Part shown: positions 1-8,059 of the stretch, in pieces
How the letters are laid out: the number at the start of each line of letters is the position of its first letter
Numbering within the stretch: the first letter of the stretch is position 1
Assembly: GCF_026965555.1 (NCBI RefSeq)
Contig: NZ_CP114040.1
Location: 558,001-622,000, forward strand
Direction: 5' to 3'
Source: Nannocystis punicea
Lineage (GTDB): Bacteria; Myxococcota_A; Polyangia; Nannocystales; Nannocystaceae
Length of the DNA stretch: 64,000 nt
Translations under genes and position numbers: made by a program
Notes under the pieces: generated by a model
The model's database searches: none
Seen by the model: only the letters and a program-made list of their open reading frames with translations
What the model was told of the DNA's origin: nothing

Positions 1-125
1 CTGGCACCCGAGGGGACGGCGAAGCGGCCGAGGCTGCCCTGGTCGGTGACGACCTCGACCTCGATGGTGGGGTTGCCGCGTGAATCGAGGATCTCCCGCC
101 CGTGGACGCTGAGGATGACGCTCAT
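1..125 (-). CDS. eno: Enolase, N-terminal part (gene runs off the window)
   Basis: Phosphopyruvate hydratase of glycolysis (2-phosphoglycerate to phosphoenolpyruvate), cytoplasmic. Reading the minus strand from the ATG at 125 gives [19 protein letters not shown] and then TIEVEVVTD and AVPSGA. These are the conserved enolase N-terminal strand and the start of the substrate-loop region. Only about 41 codons are inside the window, so the catalytic residues cannot be checked. The reading frame is open to the window edge. No strong Shine-Dalgarno is visible upstream. The next gene upstream on the same strand ends 294 bases away, so enolase is probably transcribed on its own. Confidence 0.93.
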   Translation of the reverse strand, partial: MSVILSVHGREILDSRGNPTIEVEVVTDQGSLGRFAVPSGA

Positions 126-419
126 GCGCGGGAAGGTAGCGCGCGAGCGAGGCCGCCGGCCAGCGCCGATCGGCAGGACGGGCGAGCGCGCGGCGCCGGG
201 GCGAGCGCTGAACGAATTCGCAGACGCTTGCGACCGCGGCGGCGAAAACCGCCGCTGCCGCGGCCAGCCGCGCGGCTGCTCACTCGCAGGGGCGTCGAGA
301 TCGCGCGCCGCACGGGTGAGCGGGGACCTCGCTGCGCCGGGCACCGGATTCACGCGGCGAAGGTCGGCCAGCGCTCGCGCCGGCGGCCGACAGAGTACGA
401 GCGCGAACGATCGCCGAAG

Positions 420-1145
420 TCAGCCGAGGAGCTCGCGCGCGAGGTCTTCGGAGACGCCCATGCGGGCGGCGAGGGCCAGGAACAGCTGGCGGCCGAGAGC
501 GACGTGGTCGCTGAGGCGGACCAGGCGGGCGATGTCCTCGAGCGCCCGACGGCGGAGGCCCCGCTCTTCGCGCAGGAGGGCGCCGCCGAGCTCGTCGATC
601 GTCGTCTCCGGGTCGAGCAGGTACTGCCGCGGAACGCCTCGCTGATGAGGGGCAGGCGGGCCAGCAGGGGCCTGGAATTCGGCGCGGCCCAGGTCGTCGA
701 GCGGATGCCCGCGCGCCGCCGCGTCGGCGCGGCGGTCCAGCATCAGCCCGAACGCCTCCAAGTACTCTTCCAGGTCGCCGAACTCCAGCAGGAAGGTCTT
801 GCGCCACGACAACAACATGCCGACCCCGAACAGCTCGCTGAGCCCGGCGAGCACTTCGGCCTCCCCGCTGCTGGCATAGCTGTCGCGCATCCACATCGAC
901 CACGCCGCTCGCAAGATCTCCAGGACCCGATCGGCCGGGGGTCGTGGCAGCGCGCGCGCGTACTCCCACAGCGCCGGCGCGTCGGCGAGGCGATCGATCC
1001 ACGAGTCTTGCTCCTCGTCGGTCAGCCGGGCGTTGACTCCCGCGAAGATCATGTTCGCTGCCGTGCGGTCGATCGGGTAGCCATCGGCCAGCCTGATGAG
1101 GCCGACCGAGGTCAGGATCCACGCTTGTTCGTCGGTGAGCGCCAC
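420..1145 (-). CDS. Hypothetical alpha-helical protein (241 aa)
   Basis: I do not recognise the family. The GTG at 1145 is chosen because protein-like sequence begins there (VALTDEQAWILTSVGLIRLA); the frame stays open further upstream, but that stretch is low-complexity Arg/Pro-rich and unlikely to be coding. The product is soluble, mostly helical, rich in Leu, Glu, Arg and Trp, with no signal peptide or membrane segment. The C-terminus (RMGVSEDLARELLG) ends in a clean helix. The frame bias fits real coding. It sits between enolase and an intergenic region and need not share a function with either. The start is the least certain part. Confidence 0.68.
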   Translation of the reverse strand: MALTDEQAWILTSVGLIRLADGYPIDRTAANMIFAGVNARLTDEEQDSWIDRLADAPALWEYARALPRPPADRVLEILRAAWSMWMRDSYASSGEAEVLAGLSELFGVGMLLSWRKTFLLEFGDLEEYLEAFGLMLDRRADAAARGHPLDDLGRAEFQAPAGPPAPHQRGVPRQYLLDPETTIDELGGALLREERGLRRRALEDIARLVRLSDHVALGRQLFLALAARMGVSEDLARELLG

Positions 1146-1635
1146 GGGCTCACGGTAACCAGCTCGGCCGGCGCCGTCACGCGGTGACTGCGACGCGCGC
1201 GGGAGCCCACGGCTCGGACCGCGGTGAGTAACTTCGACGCGTTCGCCCGCGGCGCGCTCGGCATCACCGGCGACCTGCACCCGCATATCGACATGACCGC
1301 GATCGGTCTTCCGCGCCCGATCTCCTGCCAGGGCAGCATCGGGCCGCCCTCGCACCGCGCCGCGAAGCCCGGGCTTTGAAGTCCGGCCGCGAGTGTCATC
1401 AGGTTCGCGGGGGTGCACGCCGCGCGTCCTCTTCGCTGTCCGCAGGGGCGAGGGCCGAGGGCGGCGGCCGCGAGTCTCGGGATTCACCTTCGGACATGTT
1501 TTAAAAGACATGTAACCGGCAGCGCAGGGGCTCGCCCGGGCCGCACCGGTCATGCTACCGCCGGTAGTCCGCGATTCCCCGGCGCGGGTCACGTCGGCGT
1601 GGACGGGCGGCGCGTGGACCGCCTACTATCCGGGC
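1146..1635. other. Divergent intergenic region, about 490 bases
   Basis: No convincing gene. It separates the leftward hypothetical from the rightward GH5 lipoprotein and so must hold both promoters, but I could not identify clear -35/-10 hexamers in the GC-rich sequence. The only distinctive structure is the pair of octamers at 1493-1514, with an AT-rich spacer. Confidence 0.5.
1493..1514. repeat. 14-bp-phased octamer pair (locus A)
   Basis: GACATGTT at 1493-1500, spacer ttaaaa, GACATGTA at 1507-1514. The octamer starts are 14 bp apart. The inner halves form a TGTTTTAAAAGACA-type hairpin. It lies about 120 bases before the GH5 start. Confidence 0.75.
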
Positions 1636-3222
1636 ATGCGCAGGGGGCTTGTACTGTTGACGGCGGCGATCGGCTGCGGCGGAGCTCCGTCTCCGGGCAC
1701 CGGCGCGAGCGAGGCGACCACGGCGACGACGACGGACGGGCCGGCGACCACGGGACCGACGGGCTCGTCGACCGCGGCGCCGACGACGACCACGGGGGAG
1801 CCGCTCGCGCCGGGCGAGTGCGCGAGCCCGATCGAACCTGTCCTTTTGGCCAGCGCGCGCCTCGGCCTCGACGCCGCGGGGCGGCTGCACGACGAGCACG
1901 GGCGCGACGTGCTGCTGCGCGGGGTCAACACCGGAGGGCGCTCGAAGTGGGCGCCGTTCGTGCCGTTCCCGGTCGACGCGGAGATCGAGCAGGCGGCGTT
2001 CGAGGCCGCGGCGCAGGAGTTCTTCGCGCGGCTGCCGGGCTGGGGCATCAACGTGGTGCGCCTGCTGTTCTCGTGGGAGGCGCTCGAGCCGACCCCGGGG
2101 CAGTACGACGCGCGCTACCTCGACCGTTACGCGGCCATGGTCGACGTCGCGTGGTCGCACGGCCTGCGGGTGATCGTCGATTTCCACCAGGACATCTACA
2201 CCTCGACCTACTGCGGCGACGGGTTCCCGCCGTGGACTTTGCCGCAAGATCCGCCGCCCGAGCCGCACACCTGTCCGGACGCCGACTGGGGGCTCAAGTA
2301 CGTGCTCGACGGCGACGTGCGGGCGGCCTTCGACCGCTTCTGGGCCGACGAGGACGGGCTGCACGCGAAGTTCTTCGCCATGTGGGGACAGATGATCGCG
2401 CGGGTCGGCGACCACCCCGGCGTGGTGGGGCTCGAGATCCTCAACGAGCCCGGCTCGGGCACCGCGGGGGACATCCCCACGTGGAAGCACGAGACGCTGA
2501 ACCCGTTCCACACCGAGGCGGTGGCGCAGCTGCGAGCGCTGGCCGGCGACGAGCTGCTGATCCTCTTCAACAACCCGGGGACCGACGCGATCGGGTTCCA
2601 GCCGATCGAGCACGTGCGGCCCGAGGGCTCGGGGCTCGTGTACGCCGCGCACATGTACGACGCGGGGCTCGTGAAGGGCCTGCCGTCGGTCGGGATGATG
2701 CCGGAGCCGTACCTCGACGACATCGCCGACTTCGCGGCGGCGGAGGGGCTGGGCGTGCTCATCGGCGAATTCGGCTACGGCCACGGGGCGACCGGCGCCG
2801 AGGAGTGGCTCACCCGGGCGCTCGACCAAATGGACGCGCGCCGGTTGTCGGGCACCTTGTGGGAGTGCTCGCAGAACGAGGTCGCGTGGAACGGGGAGGA
2901 CCTGTCGGTGCTCGCGGCCGACGGCAGCGAGCTCGACAGCCTCGACGTGTTCGTCCGCCCGTACCTGCGCGCGGTCGCAGGCACGGACAGCGCCTTCTCC
3001 TGGGACCAGACCACGGCCACCGCCAGCTGGACCGGCGACGGCGGCGTCAGCGAGATCGCCCTGCCGCAGCGCCGGTTCGACGGCGCCTCGCTCGACATCG
3101 AACTGACGACGCTGGCCGGGCCCGAGGGCGCTTGCTACACGCTCGACCCGAGCCGCGGCGAGCTGCGCGTGCAGGCCCCGGACGGAGCCCAGGTCGAGGT
3201 CCGCGTGACGGTCGCCGACTGA
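1636..3222 (+). CDS. Glycoside hydrolase family 5 lipoprotein (endoglycoceramidase/cellulase-like)
   Basis: Probable secreted, lipid-anchored retaining glycosidase of the GH5 (beta/alpha)8 fold. The ATG at 1636 is chosen over the in-frame CTG/ATG further upstream because it begins a lipoprotein signal (MRRGLVLLTAAIGC, Cys14). A Ser/Thr/Pro-rich linker follows to about residue 60. The barrel shows LLRGVNTGG (93-101), NVVRLLFSWEALEP (139-152), VDFHQD (181-186), LEILNEP with catalytic acid/base Glu271, and VLIGEFGYG with nucleophile Glu378. A WECSQNEVAWNGED motif near 409-422 and a short C-terminal beta domain after about 450 resemble endoglycoceramidase-type GH5 members. The substrate cannot be fixed from sequence: a glycolipid or a beta-glucan are both possible. 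It is a single gene of 528 residues, with repeat arrays on both sides. Confidence 0.88.
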   Translation: MRRGLVLLTAAIGCGGAPSPGTGASEATTATTTDGPATTGPTGSSTAAPTTTTGEPLAPGECASPIEPVLLASARLGLDAAGRLHDEHGRDVLLRGVNTGGRSKWAPFVPFPVDAEIEQAAFEAAAQEFFARLPGWGINVVRLLFSWEALEPTPGQYDARYLDRYAAMVDVAWSHGLRVIVDFHQDIYTSTYCGDGFPPWTLPQDPPPEPHTCPDADWGLKYVLDGDVRAAFDRFWADEDGLHAKFFAMWGQMIARVGDHPGVVGLEILNEPGSGTAGDIPTWKHETLNPFHTEAVAQLRALAGDELLILFNNPGTDAIGFQPIEHVRPEGSGLVYAAHMYDAGLVKGLPSVGMMPEPYLDDIADFAAAEGLGVLIGEFGYGHGATGAEEWLTRALDQMDARRLSGTLWECSQNEVAWNGEDLSVLAADGSELDSLDVFVRPYLRAVAGTDSAFSWDQTTATASWTGDGGVSEIALPQRRFDGASLDIELTTLAGPEGACYTLDPSRGELRVQAPDGAQVEVRVTVAD

Positions 3223-3263
3223 GCCGCTTCGAGCGGGCCGAGCCGCCGCGGCGAACAATTGTC

Positions 3264-3299
3264 CGCATGTTCTTTGGGACATGTCCCGAGAGGAATGTC
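3264..3299. repeat. 14-bp-phased octamer triplet (locus B)
   Basis: CGCATGTT (3264), GACATGTC (3278) and GGAATGTC (3292), each 14 bp apart with spacers ctttgg and ccgaga. It lies between the GH5 stop and the cyclase start. Confidence 0.75.
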
Positions 3300-3403
3300 G
3301 TGTCCGCGGGCGGGGGCCGGTCGCCCCGCGCGCGCGGCTCGTTTCCGCGCCGGCGGCCCCATGGCCCCGGTGAGACGCCTGCAGGGGTTTCCGGTAAGGT
3401 GCC

Positions 3404-4647
3404 ATGGACGTGACGAACGCGGTCCTGCGGGTGCGAGCGGCGTTGTCGCGGGCCGTCGCGGTCGGTGTCCGCGAGGACATGTCCCGAGAGGACGGCAGGC
3501 GGATCCGCCTGCAGAACGGCCTGGCGCTGGTCGGGATCGCGATGAGCTGCGCCGGTCACCTCGGCACCGGCAGGCCGCTCGACCCCGAATTGCTGGTCCA
3601 CCTGGGGGTGACCGTCGGCGGGCTCGCGGCCGTGTTCGCGCTGCACGCCCGCGGGCGCCCGCGCGACGCGGCGCTGGTGTTCCACGGGACGATCATGACG
3701 TCGATCCTGATGGGCTCGTGGACCATCGGCCTCGACTACGGCAACTTCTTCTGCTGATCCTCGGCGCGGCGCTGCCGTTCCTGCTGTTCCCCAGCCGCGA
3801 GCAGACGGCCGCGCTGGGCACCGCGCTGGCGGCGTCGATCTGCCTGGCGGTGCTGGTCTACGGCTGGGACCTCGACGGCGACCTGGCCCGCCGCGTGGCC
3901 CAGTACGGGCCCAACCAGTACACGCACCAGGGGATGCTGGCGGCGGTGATCCTGCTGGTCGGCTACGGCTCGCGCTCGTTCAACGCGCTGGCCGAGGCCG
4001 ACCTCGAGCACGAGCGGGCCAAGTCGGAGCGGCTGCTCCGCAGCGTGTTCCCCGAGGAGATCGGGCGCCGCCTGCAGGCGGGCGAGCAGGAGATCGCGGA
4101 GCGCCACGGCGACGCGTCGGTGCTGTTCTGCCGGGTGATCGGGCTCGACCGCCCGGCCGAGGGGCAGACGGCGGAGGCGTACCTGGCCCGGCTGCACGCG
4201 GTGTTCGCCGCGATCGACCGCCGCTGCGCCGAGCTCGGGGCCGAGAAGATCAAGACCACCGGGACGAGCTTCGTCGCCGCGGCCGGGCTGCCGATGTACC
4301 GCCCCGATCACGCGGAGGTGCTGGTGGCGCTGGCGTTGGCGCTGCGCGACGAGTTCGCGGCGATGCCGGGGATCGCGGTGCGGATCGGGGTCAACTCGGG
4401 GCCGGTGGTCGCGGGGGTGATCGGGCAGGTGCGGCCGACCTACGACCTGTGGGGCGACACCGTCAACACGGCCCAGCGCATGGAGATGCACGGGCTGGCG
4501 GGCGAGGTCCACATCTCGCCGCTGACGTTCGCCAAGGTCAACCACCGCTTCGAGTGCAGCGCGCGCGAGGGGGTGGAGATCAAGGGCAAGGGCGCGATGA
4601 AGACGTACTTCGTCCGCGGCGTTCGCAAGGCGGGGCGCGGGCCGTGA
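3404..4647 (+). CDS. Class III cyclase-like membrane protein, C2-type, with an apparent frameshift
   Basis: The N-terminus (ATG 3404, frame closed by TGA at 3755-3757) holds three to four membrane segments. The homologous reading continues in another frame from about 3751 (LLILGAALPFLLFP), with further membrane segments and then a class III cyclase domain to 4647. The repeat-like stretch around 3744-3756 is where one base seems to be missing. In the catalytic domain both metal-binding Asps are gone: Arg (codon 4132) stands in the usual Asp position and Thr (codon 4264) replaces the second Asp. The adenine-recognition Lys (4252) and Asp (4444) and the transition-state Asn (4465) and Arg (4477) are all kept in YDLWGDTVNTAQRME. 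This is the residue set of a mammalian C2 domain. It overlaps the next cyclase gene by 4 bases (GTGA), implying translational coupling. Without the frameshift the product would be about 414 residues. The break could be a real mutation, a sequencing error or recoding. Confidence 0.8.
3462..3497. repeat. 14-bp-phased octamer array inside the cyclase N-terminus (locus C)
   Basis: TCGGTGTC (3462), GACATGTC (3476) and GGACGGCA (3490), with spacers cgcgag and ccgaga. It is translated in frame as part of the N-terminal cytoplasmic segment (VREDMSREDG) before the first membrane helix. Contains the 14-mer TGTCCGCGAGGACA, which is also present at locus D. Confidence 0.7.
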
Positions 4648-5843
4648 AGCTCGGTCGGCTGATGCGGCTGGGGCTGGCGCCGCAGGCCGCCCCGCTCGAG
4701 AGCCAGCACGTGGTGTTCCTCCACGGCCTGTGCCTGCTGGCGAGCGGCTTCACGGGGATGACGATGCTGCTCAGCGCCGTCTACGGGGCGACGTCGCCGG
4801 GCGGGCTGGCGTACGCGCTGTTGGCCGGGGTGGTGCCGCCGCTGCTGTCGCTGGGGCTGTCGGTGCGGGGCCACCACACGCTGGCGGCGGTGCTGTTCGT
4901 GCTCTACACGCTGCTGTCGACGGCGGGGGCGGCGTCGCTGTTCGGGCCGAGCTACGGGCTGCAGTACTGGTACCTGCCGGTGAGCGTGCTGACGTTCATG
5001 CTGTTCCCCAGCGAGCGCCGACAGGCGGCGCTGGCGGTGGCGAGCCTCAACGCGGCGGCGTTCCTCGGCTTCTGCTTCGCGTTCACGGTGGCGCCGATGA
5101 TGCCGATGGCGCCCGAGGGCGTGCGCAGCAACTTCCAGATCAACATCTCGCTGGTGGCGGTGGCGACGGCGGTGGCGACGTACTACGCGCAGCGAGTGAC
5201 GGCGCGGACGCGCGAGGAGCTGCGGGCGCTGCGGCGCCGCACCGACGCGCTGCTCGGGGCGGTGCTGCCGGCCGAGTTCGTGGCGACGCTGCGCGAGGGC
5301 GGCGAGGGGGTCGGCCGCCGCCACGCGCAGGTCAGCGTGGTGGTGTGCGACATCGCCGGCTTCACCCGCCTGGCCGAAGAGGCAGCCGCGGAGGACATCG
5401 TCCGCGTGCTCAACGCGACGTTCAGCGCGTTCGATGCGGTCTGCAAGGAGCGCGGCGCCGACAAGGTGAAGACGGTCGGCGACGCGTACGTGGCGGCCGT
5501 GGGCATGTCGGGGCGCGAGCCGTCGGCCCGCGCGGCGGTCGACCTGGCGCTGCGCATGCGCGCGGCCGTCGAGCGGGCCGAGGACTGCCAGGCCCGCGGG
5601 ATCCGGGTGCGCATCGGCGTCGGCACCGGCGAGGTCATCGCCGGCGTGGTCGGCACCAACAAGCTGGCCTACGACATGTGGGGCGCGGCGATCGAGGCGG
5701 CCTTCGCCATGGAAGAGCGAGCGACGCCCGAACAGGTGGTGGTCGACGCCGCGACCTGGGCCGAGCTCACCGGCGAGGAGCGGGCGGCGGTGGTCCGCGG
5801 CGAGCCCGAGGGGTATCGCAGCCTGGCGACGGTCGTGGCTTGA
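4644..5843 (+). CDS. Class III adenylate cyclase, membrane-anchored, C1-type residue set
   Basis: Predicted to make cAMP, or part of a heterodimer that does. The GTG start at 4644 overlaps the stop of the preceding cyclase. About six membrane helices span residues 23-180, followed by a short linker helix and a cyclase domain from about 228. Metal-binding Asp236 (VCDIAGFT) and Asp280 (KTVGDAYVAA) are present, as are the adenine-selecting Lys276 and Asp344 (YDMWG). The transition-state pair is lost: Glu351 stands where Asn is expected and Ala355 where Arg is expected. Alone, a homodimer should be poorly active or inactive. The upstream partner has exactly the missing Asn/Arg, so the pair can build one complete active site. 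Product 399 residues; normal length for a 6-TM cyclase. Confidence 0.9.
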   Translation: MKLGRLMRLGLAPQAAPLESQHVVFLHGLCLLASGFTGMTMLLSAVYGATSPGGLAYALLAGVVPPLLSLGLSVRGHHTLAAVLFVLYTLLSTAGAASLFGPSYGLQYWYLPVSVLTFMLFPSERRQAALAVASLNAAAFLGFCFAFTVAPMMPMAPEGVRSNFQINISLVAVATAVATYYAQRVTARTREELRALRRRTDALLGAVLPAEFVATLREGGEGVGRRHAQVSVVVCDIAGFTRLAEEAAAEDIVRVLNATFSAFDAVCKERGADKVKTVGDAYVAAVGMSGREPSARAAVDLALRMRAAVERAEDCQARGIRVRIGVGTGEVIAGVVGTNKLAYDMWGAAIEAAFAMEERATPEQVVVDAATWAELTGEERAAVVRGEPEGYRSLATVVA

Positions 5844-5875
5844 GGTAGACCGCGGGGCGAGACCGGCGGCGACAC

Positions 5876-6335
5876 GAGCGCGACGTCGACGAGCGCTACG
5901 TCGAGGATCGCGACCTCGAACGTCGCTGCCTCGAGCATGGCGACCTCGATCGACGCGACCTGGATCGATGCGACTTCGATCGACGGGACTTCGACCAGGC
6001 GACTCGATCGACGCGACCTCGATCGACGCGACCTCGATTGACGCGACCTCGACCGACGCGACCTCGATCGACGCGACCTCGATTGACGCGACCTCGACCG
6101 ACGCGACCTCGATCGCCGCGACCTCGATCGACGCGACTCGATCGATGCGACTTCGATGATAGCGAGCTCGACGAGCGCGACCTCGACGAAAGGGGAGCGT
6201 GACGTCGAGGGACGCGACCTCGATCGAGCTCGACGAGCGGGGCGTCGAGGGGCGCGACCTCGATCGGGCTCGACGAGCGGGGCGTCAATTGACGCGACCT
6301 CGATCGCCGCGACCTCGATCGAGGCGATCACGAGG
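5876..6335. repeat. 15-bp minisatellite with 45-bp higher-order period
   Basis: About 30 imperfect copies of a 15-bp unit, consensus GCGACCTCGATCGAC, fill the gap between two convergent genes. The core, about 6003-6148, is nearly perfect. There a triplet of variants (GATCGAC, GATTGAC, GACCGAC) repeats as a 45-bp block. The outer copies are degraded and carry small indels. Because 15 is a multiple of 3, the region is open in several frames, giving (SIDAT)n on the plus strand and Ile/Glu/Val/Ala or Arg/Ser runs on the minus strand. I see no start signal or non-repetitive domain, so I treat it as non-coding tandem DNA. Confidence 0.88.
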
Positions 6336-6362
6336 TTATCGAGCTCGACGAGCGCGTCGGGC

Positions 6363-7796
6363 TCACTCGATCGCGTACGCGCGCACCCACCCGTTGTAGT
6401 CCTCGGTCAAGGTCATCTCGTGCCCGGCGACGACGACGAAGTCCGGGCCGAAGGCGGTCGCGCTGGTCACTTCGTTCTCGTGGGCCTCGGCGTTGTCGTA
6501 GGTGGCAGCCCATACCAGGCCGCCGTCGCCGCGGAGACGGGCGGCGACCATGTCCTGCTGATGCTCCGGGGTGAGGAAGGCGCCGGACACCACGATCTCC
6601 TCGCCGGCGCCGATGGCGACTCCCGTGGCCTCGATGGCGTGCACGTCGAGCGGATCGAAGCGCGTCCACACTTCACCGCCATCGGGGCCGAGCCGGCGGA
6701 CGACGAGCTGTCGTACGTCGTCGTCCTCGGCGTCGGCGAAGCTGCCGGCGAGGACGACGTCGCCGCCCGCGCCGATCGCCGCGACGGCGCGCCAGAAGCC
6801 GGTCACTTCCTCGACAGTGACCGAGGTGAGTCCGCCGGCGTCGTCGAACACGGCGGCGATCGGGCGCAAAAACCCCTCCTCCTCGCCGCCGAACGCGTGG
6901 CCGACCACGACCACGTTCGCGCCCGCCACCGCGAGGCCCTTGCCGTCGGCCTGCGGGGCGCCGCCGGTGGTGGTCGACCTCCACACGACCGAGCCGCCGT
7001 CCTTCTGATGGCGCCGGGCGACCAGCCCGACGCTGTCCGGGCTGATGCGTTCGAACCCGCACGAGAACAGGGCGTCGTCCGTCACCGCGAGGTCGCCGAA
7101 GTTCGAATCGAAGCTGAAGTTGTCCGCCGGGCCCGGCTCGCTGAAGGTCCACAGTTCGGCGCCGGCGGGGTCGAAGGCGCGGATGTCGATCGACGCCGCG
7201 AGCCCGGTGGTGTAGCCGGCCGCATAGATCGTGCCGGCGTCGTCGACGGTGACCGCGCTCAGGCCGGACTTGATGTCGGGCCCGGCCGGCAAGACCTTCT
7301 TCCACACCTCGGCGCCGGCAGGGTCGAGCACGAGTATCAGCCCGGCGCTGACCTCCGGCTCGAGGTAGGTGGTGCCGACGACGATGACCCGACCGGACGG
7401 ATCGAACGCGACGGCGCTGGTGCGGTCGAGCAGGTTCGCGGGGCCGTTGAAGGTGTGCGTCCACAACGGCACGCCGACGCGCGTACAGTCGGCCGCGCAG
7501 CCGTCGTCCGGGTCGGCGTCGCCGTCGTCGCAGGCCTCGTCGGCGTCGACGACGCCGTCGCCACACACGCCGGGGAGCGGCTCGCCGGTGGTGAGGGTCG
7601 GGGAGGTGTCGTCCGTCGACGCGCCGGTCGGTGAATCGCCGTCGGTCGGGGAGCCGATCGTGGTGTCGGGGCTGGCGGTGGTCGTGGCGGTGCTGTCCTC
7701 GTCCTGTGGGCTGTCGCCCACGATGATCGACGGGATGCAGGCAGGGAGGGCGAACGCGGCGAGCGCGACGTGTAGGGTGCGAGTAGAGAAAGGCAA
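6363..7796 (-). CDS. DUF4215 / beta-propeller lipoprotein
   Basis: Probable surface lipoprotein. The start is TTG at 7796. It is preceded by an excellent Shine-Dalgarno (aggagg, 7 bases upstream) and followed by a signal peptide (LPFSTRTLHVALAAFALPAC) ending in the lipobox Cys. A Ser/Thr/Asp/Pro linker of about 55 residues follows. One DUF4215 Cys-rich repeat comes next (CGDGVVDADEACDDGDAD, then CAADC). The rest, to residue 477, is a chain of repeated blades of the type VAFDPSGRVIVVGTT, as in PQQ-like/SBBP beta-propeller proteins. No enzymatic residues are evident. The gene ends next to the minisatellite and is convergent with the cyclases. Role unknown; binding or adhesion is a guess. Confidence 0.85.
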   Translation of the reverse strand: MPFSTRTLHVALAAFALPACIPSIIVGDSPQDEDSTATTTASPDTTIGSPTDGDSPTGASTDDTSPTLTTGEPLPGVCGDGVVDADEACDDGDADPDDGCAADCTRVGVPLWTHTFNGPANLLDRTSAVAFDPSGRVIVVGTTYLEPEVSAGLILVLDPAGAEVWKKVLPAGPDIKSGLSAVTVDDAGTIYAAGYTTGLAASIDIRAFDPAGAELWTFSEPGPADNFSFDSNFGDLAVTDDALFSCGFERISPDSVGLVARRHQKDGGSVVWRSTTTGGAPQADGKGLAVAGANVVVVGHAFGGEEEGFLRPIAAVFDDAGGLTSVTVEEVTGFWRAVAAIGAGGDVVLAGSFADAEDDDVRQLVVRRLGPDGGEVWTRFDPLDVHAIEATGVAIGAGEEIVVSGAFLTPEHQQDMVAARLRGDGGLVWAATYDNAEAHENEVTSATAFGPDFVVVAGHEMTLTEDYNGWVRAYAIE

Positions 7797-8059
7797 ACGG
7801 AGGACCTCCTGTGGGCCTCGTGCCCGTCCCAGGCGGTTTCCGTCATCGACGCCGCGGAAGCGGTGCGCGGCCGTGGTTGGCTCGCTCCATCGCGCGTGGA
7901 TGCGCCCTGGCCGGCGGCTTCGCGCGGAGACGCCGCGAGCCGTCAGGTCAGTGTTCGGTGGCGAAGGTCGATGAGGTCGCGCGTGGGCTCGAGCCTCGGT
8001 TCCCGCCGACGGTCCTCGCGGCGAGGCACGTCGGCGGTGAGCTTCGACCTCGTGGGGCG

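Noticed and set aside
5968..6159. Possible (SIDAT)n pentapeptide-repeat protein
   Set aside because: Pentapeptide-repeat proteins follow A(D/N)LXX; this does not. There is no ribosome site or flanking domain, and the DNA repeat explains the pattern.
6156..7634. Plus-strand frame that runs from the minisatellite across the propeller lipoprotein
   Set aside because: Antisense to a gene with signal peptide, ribosome site and propeller blades.
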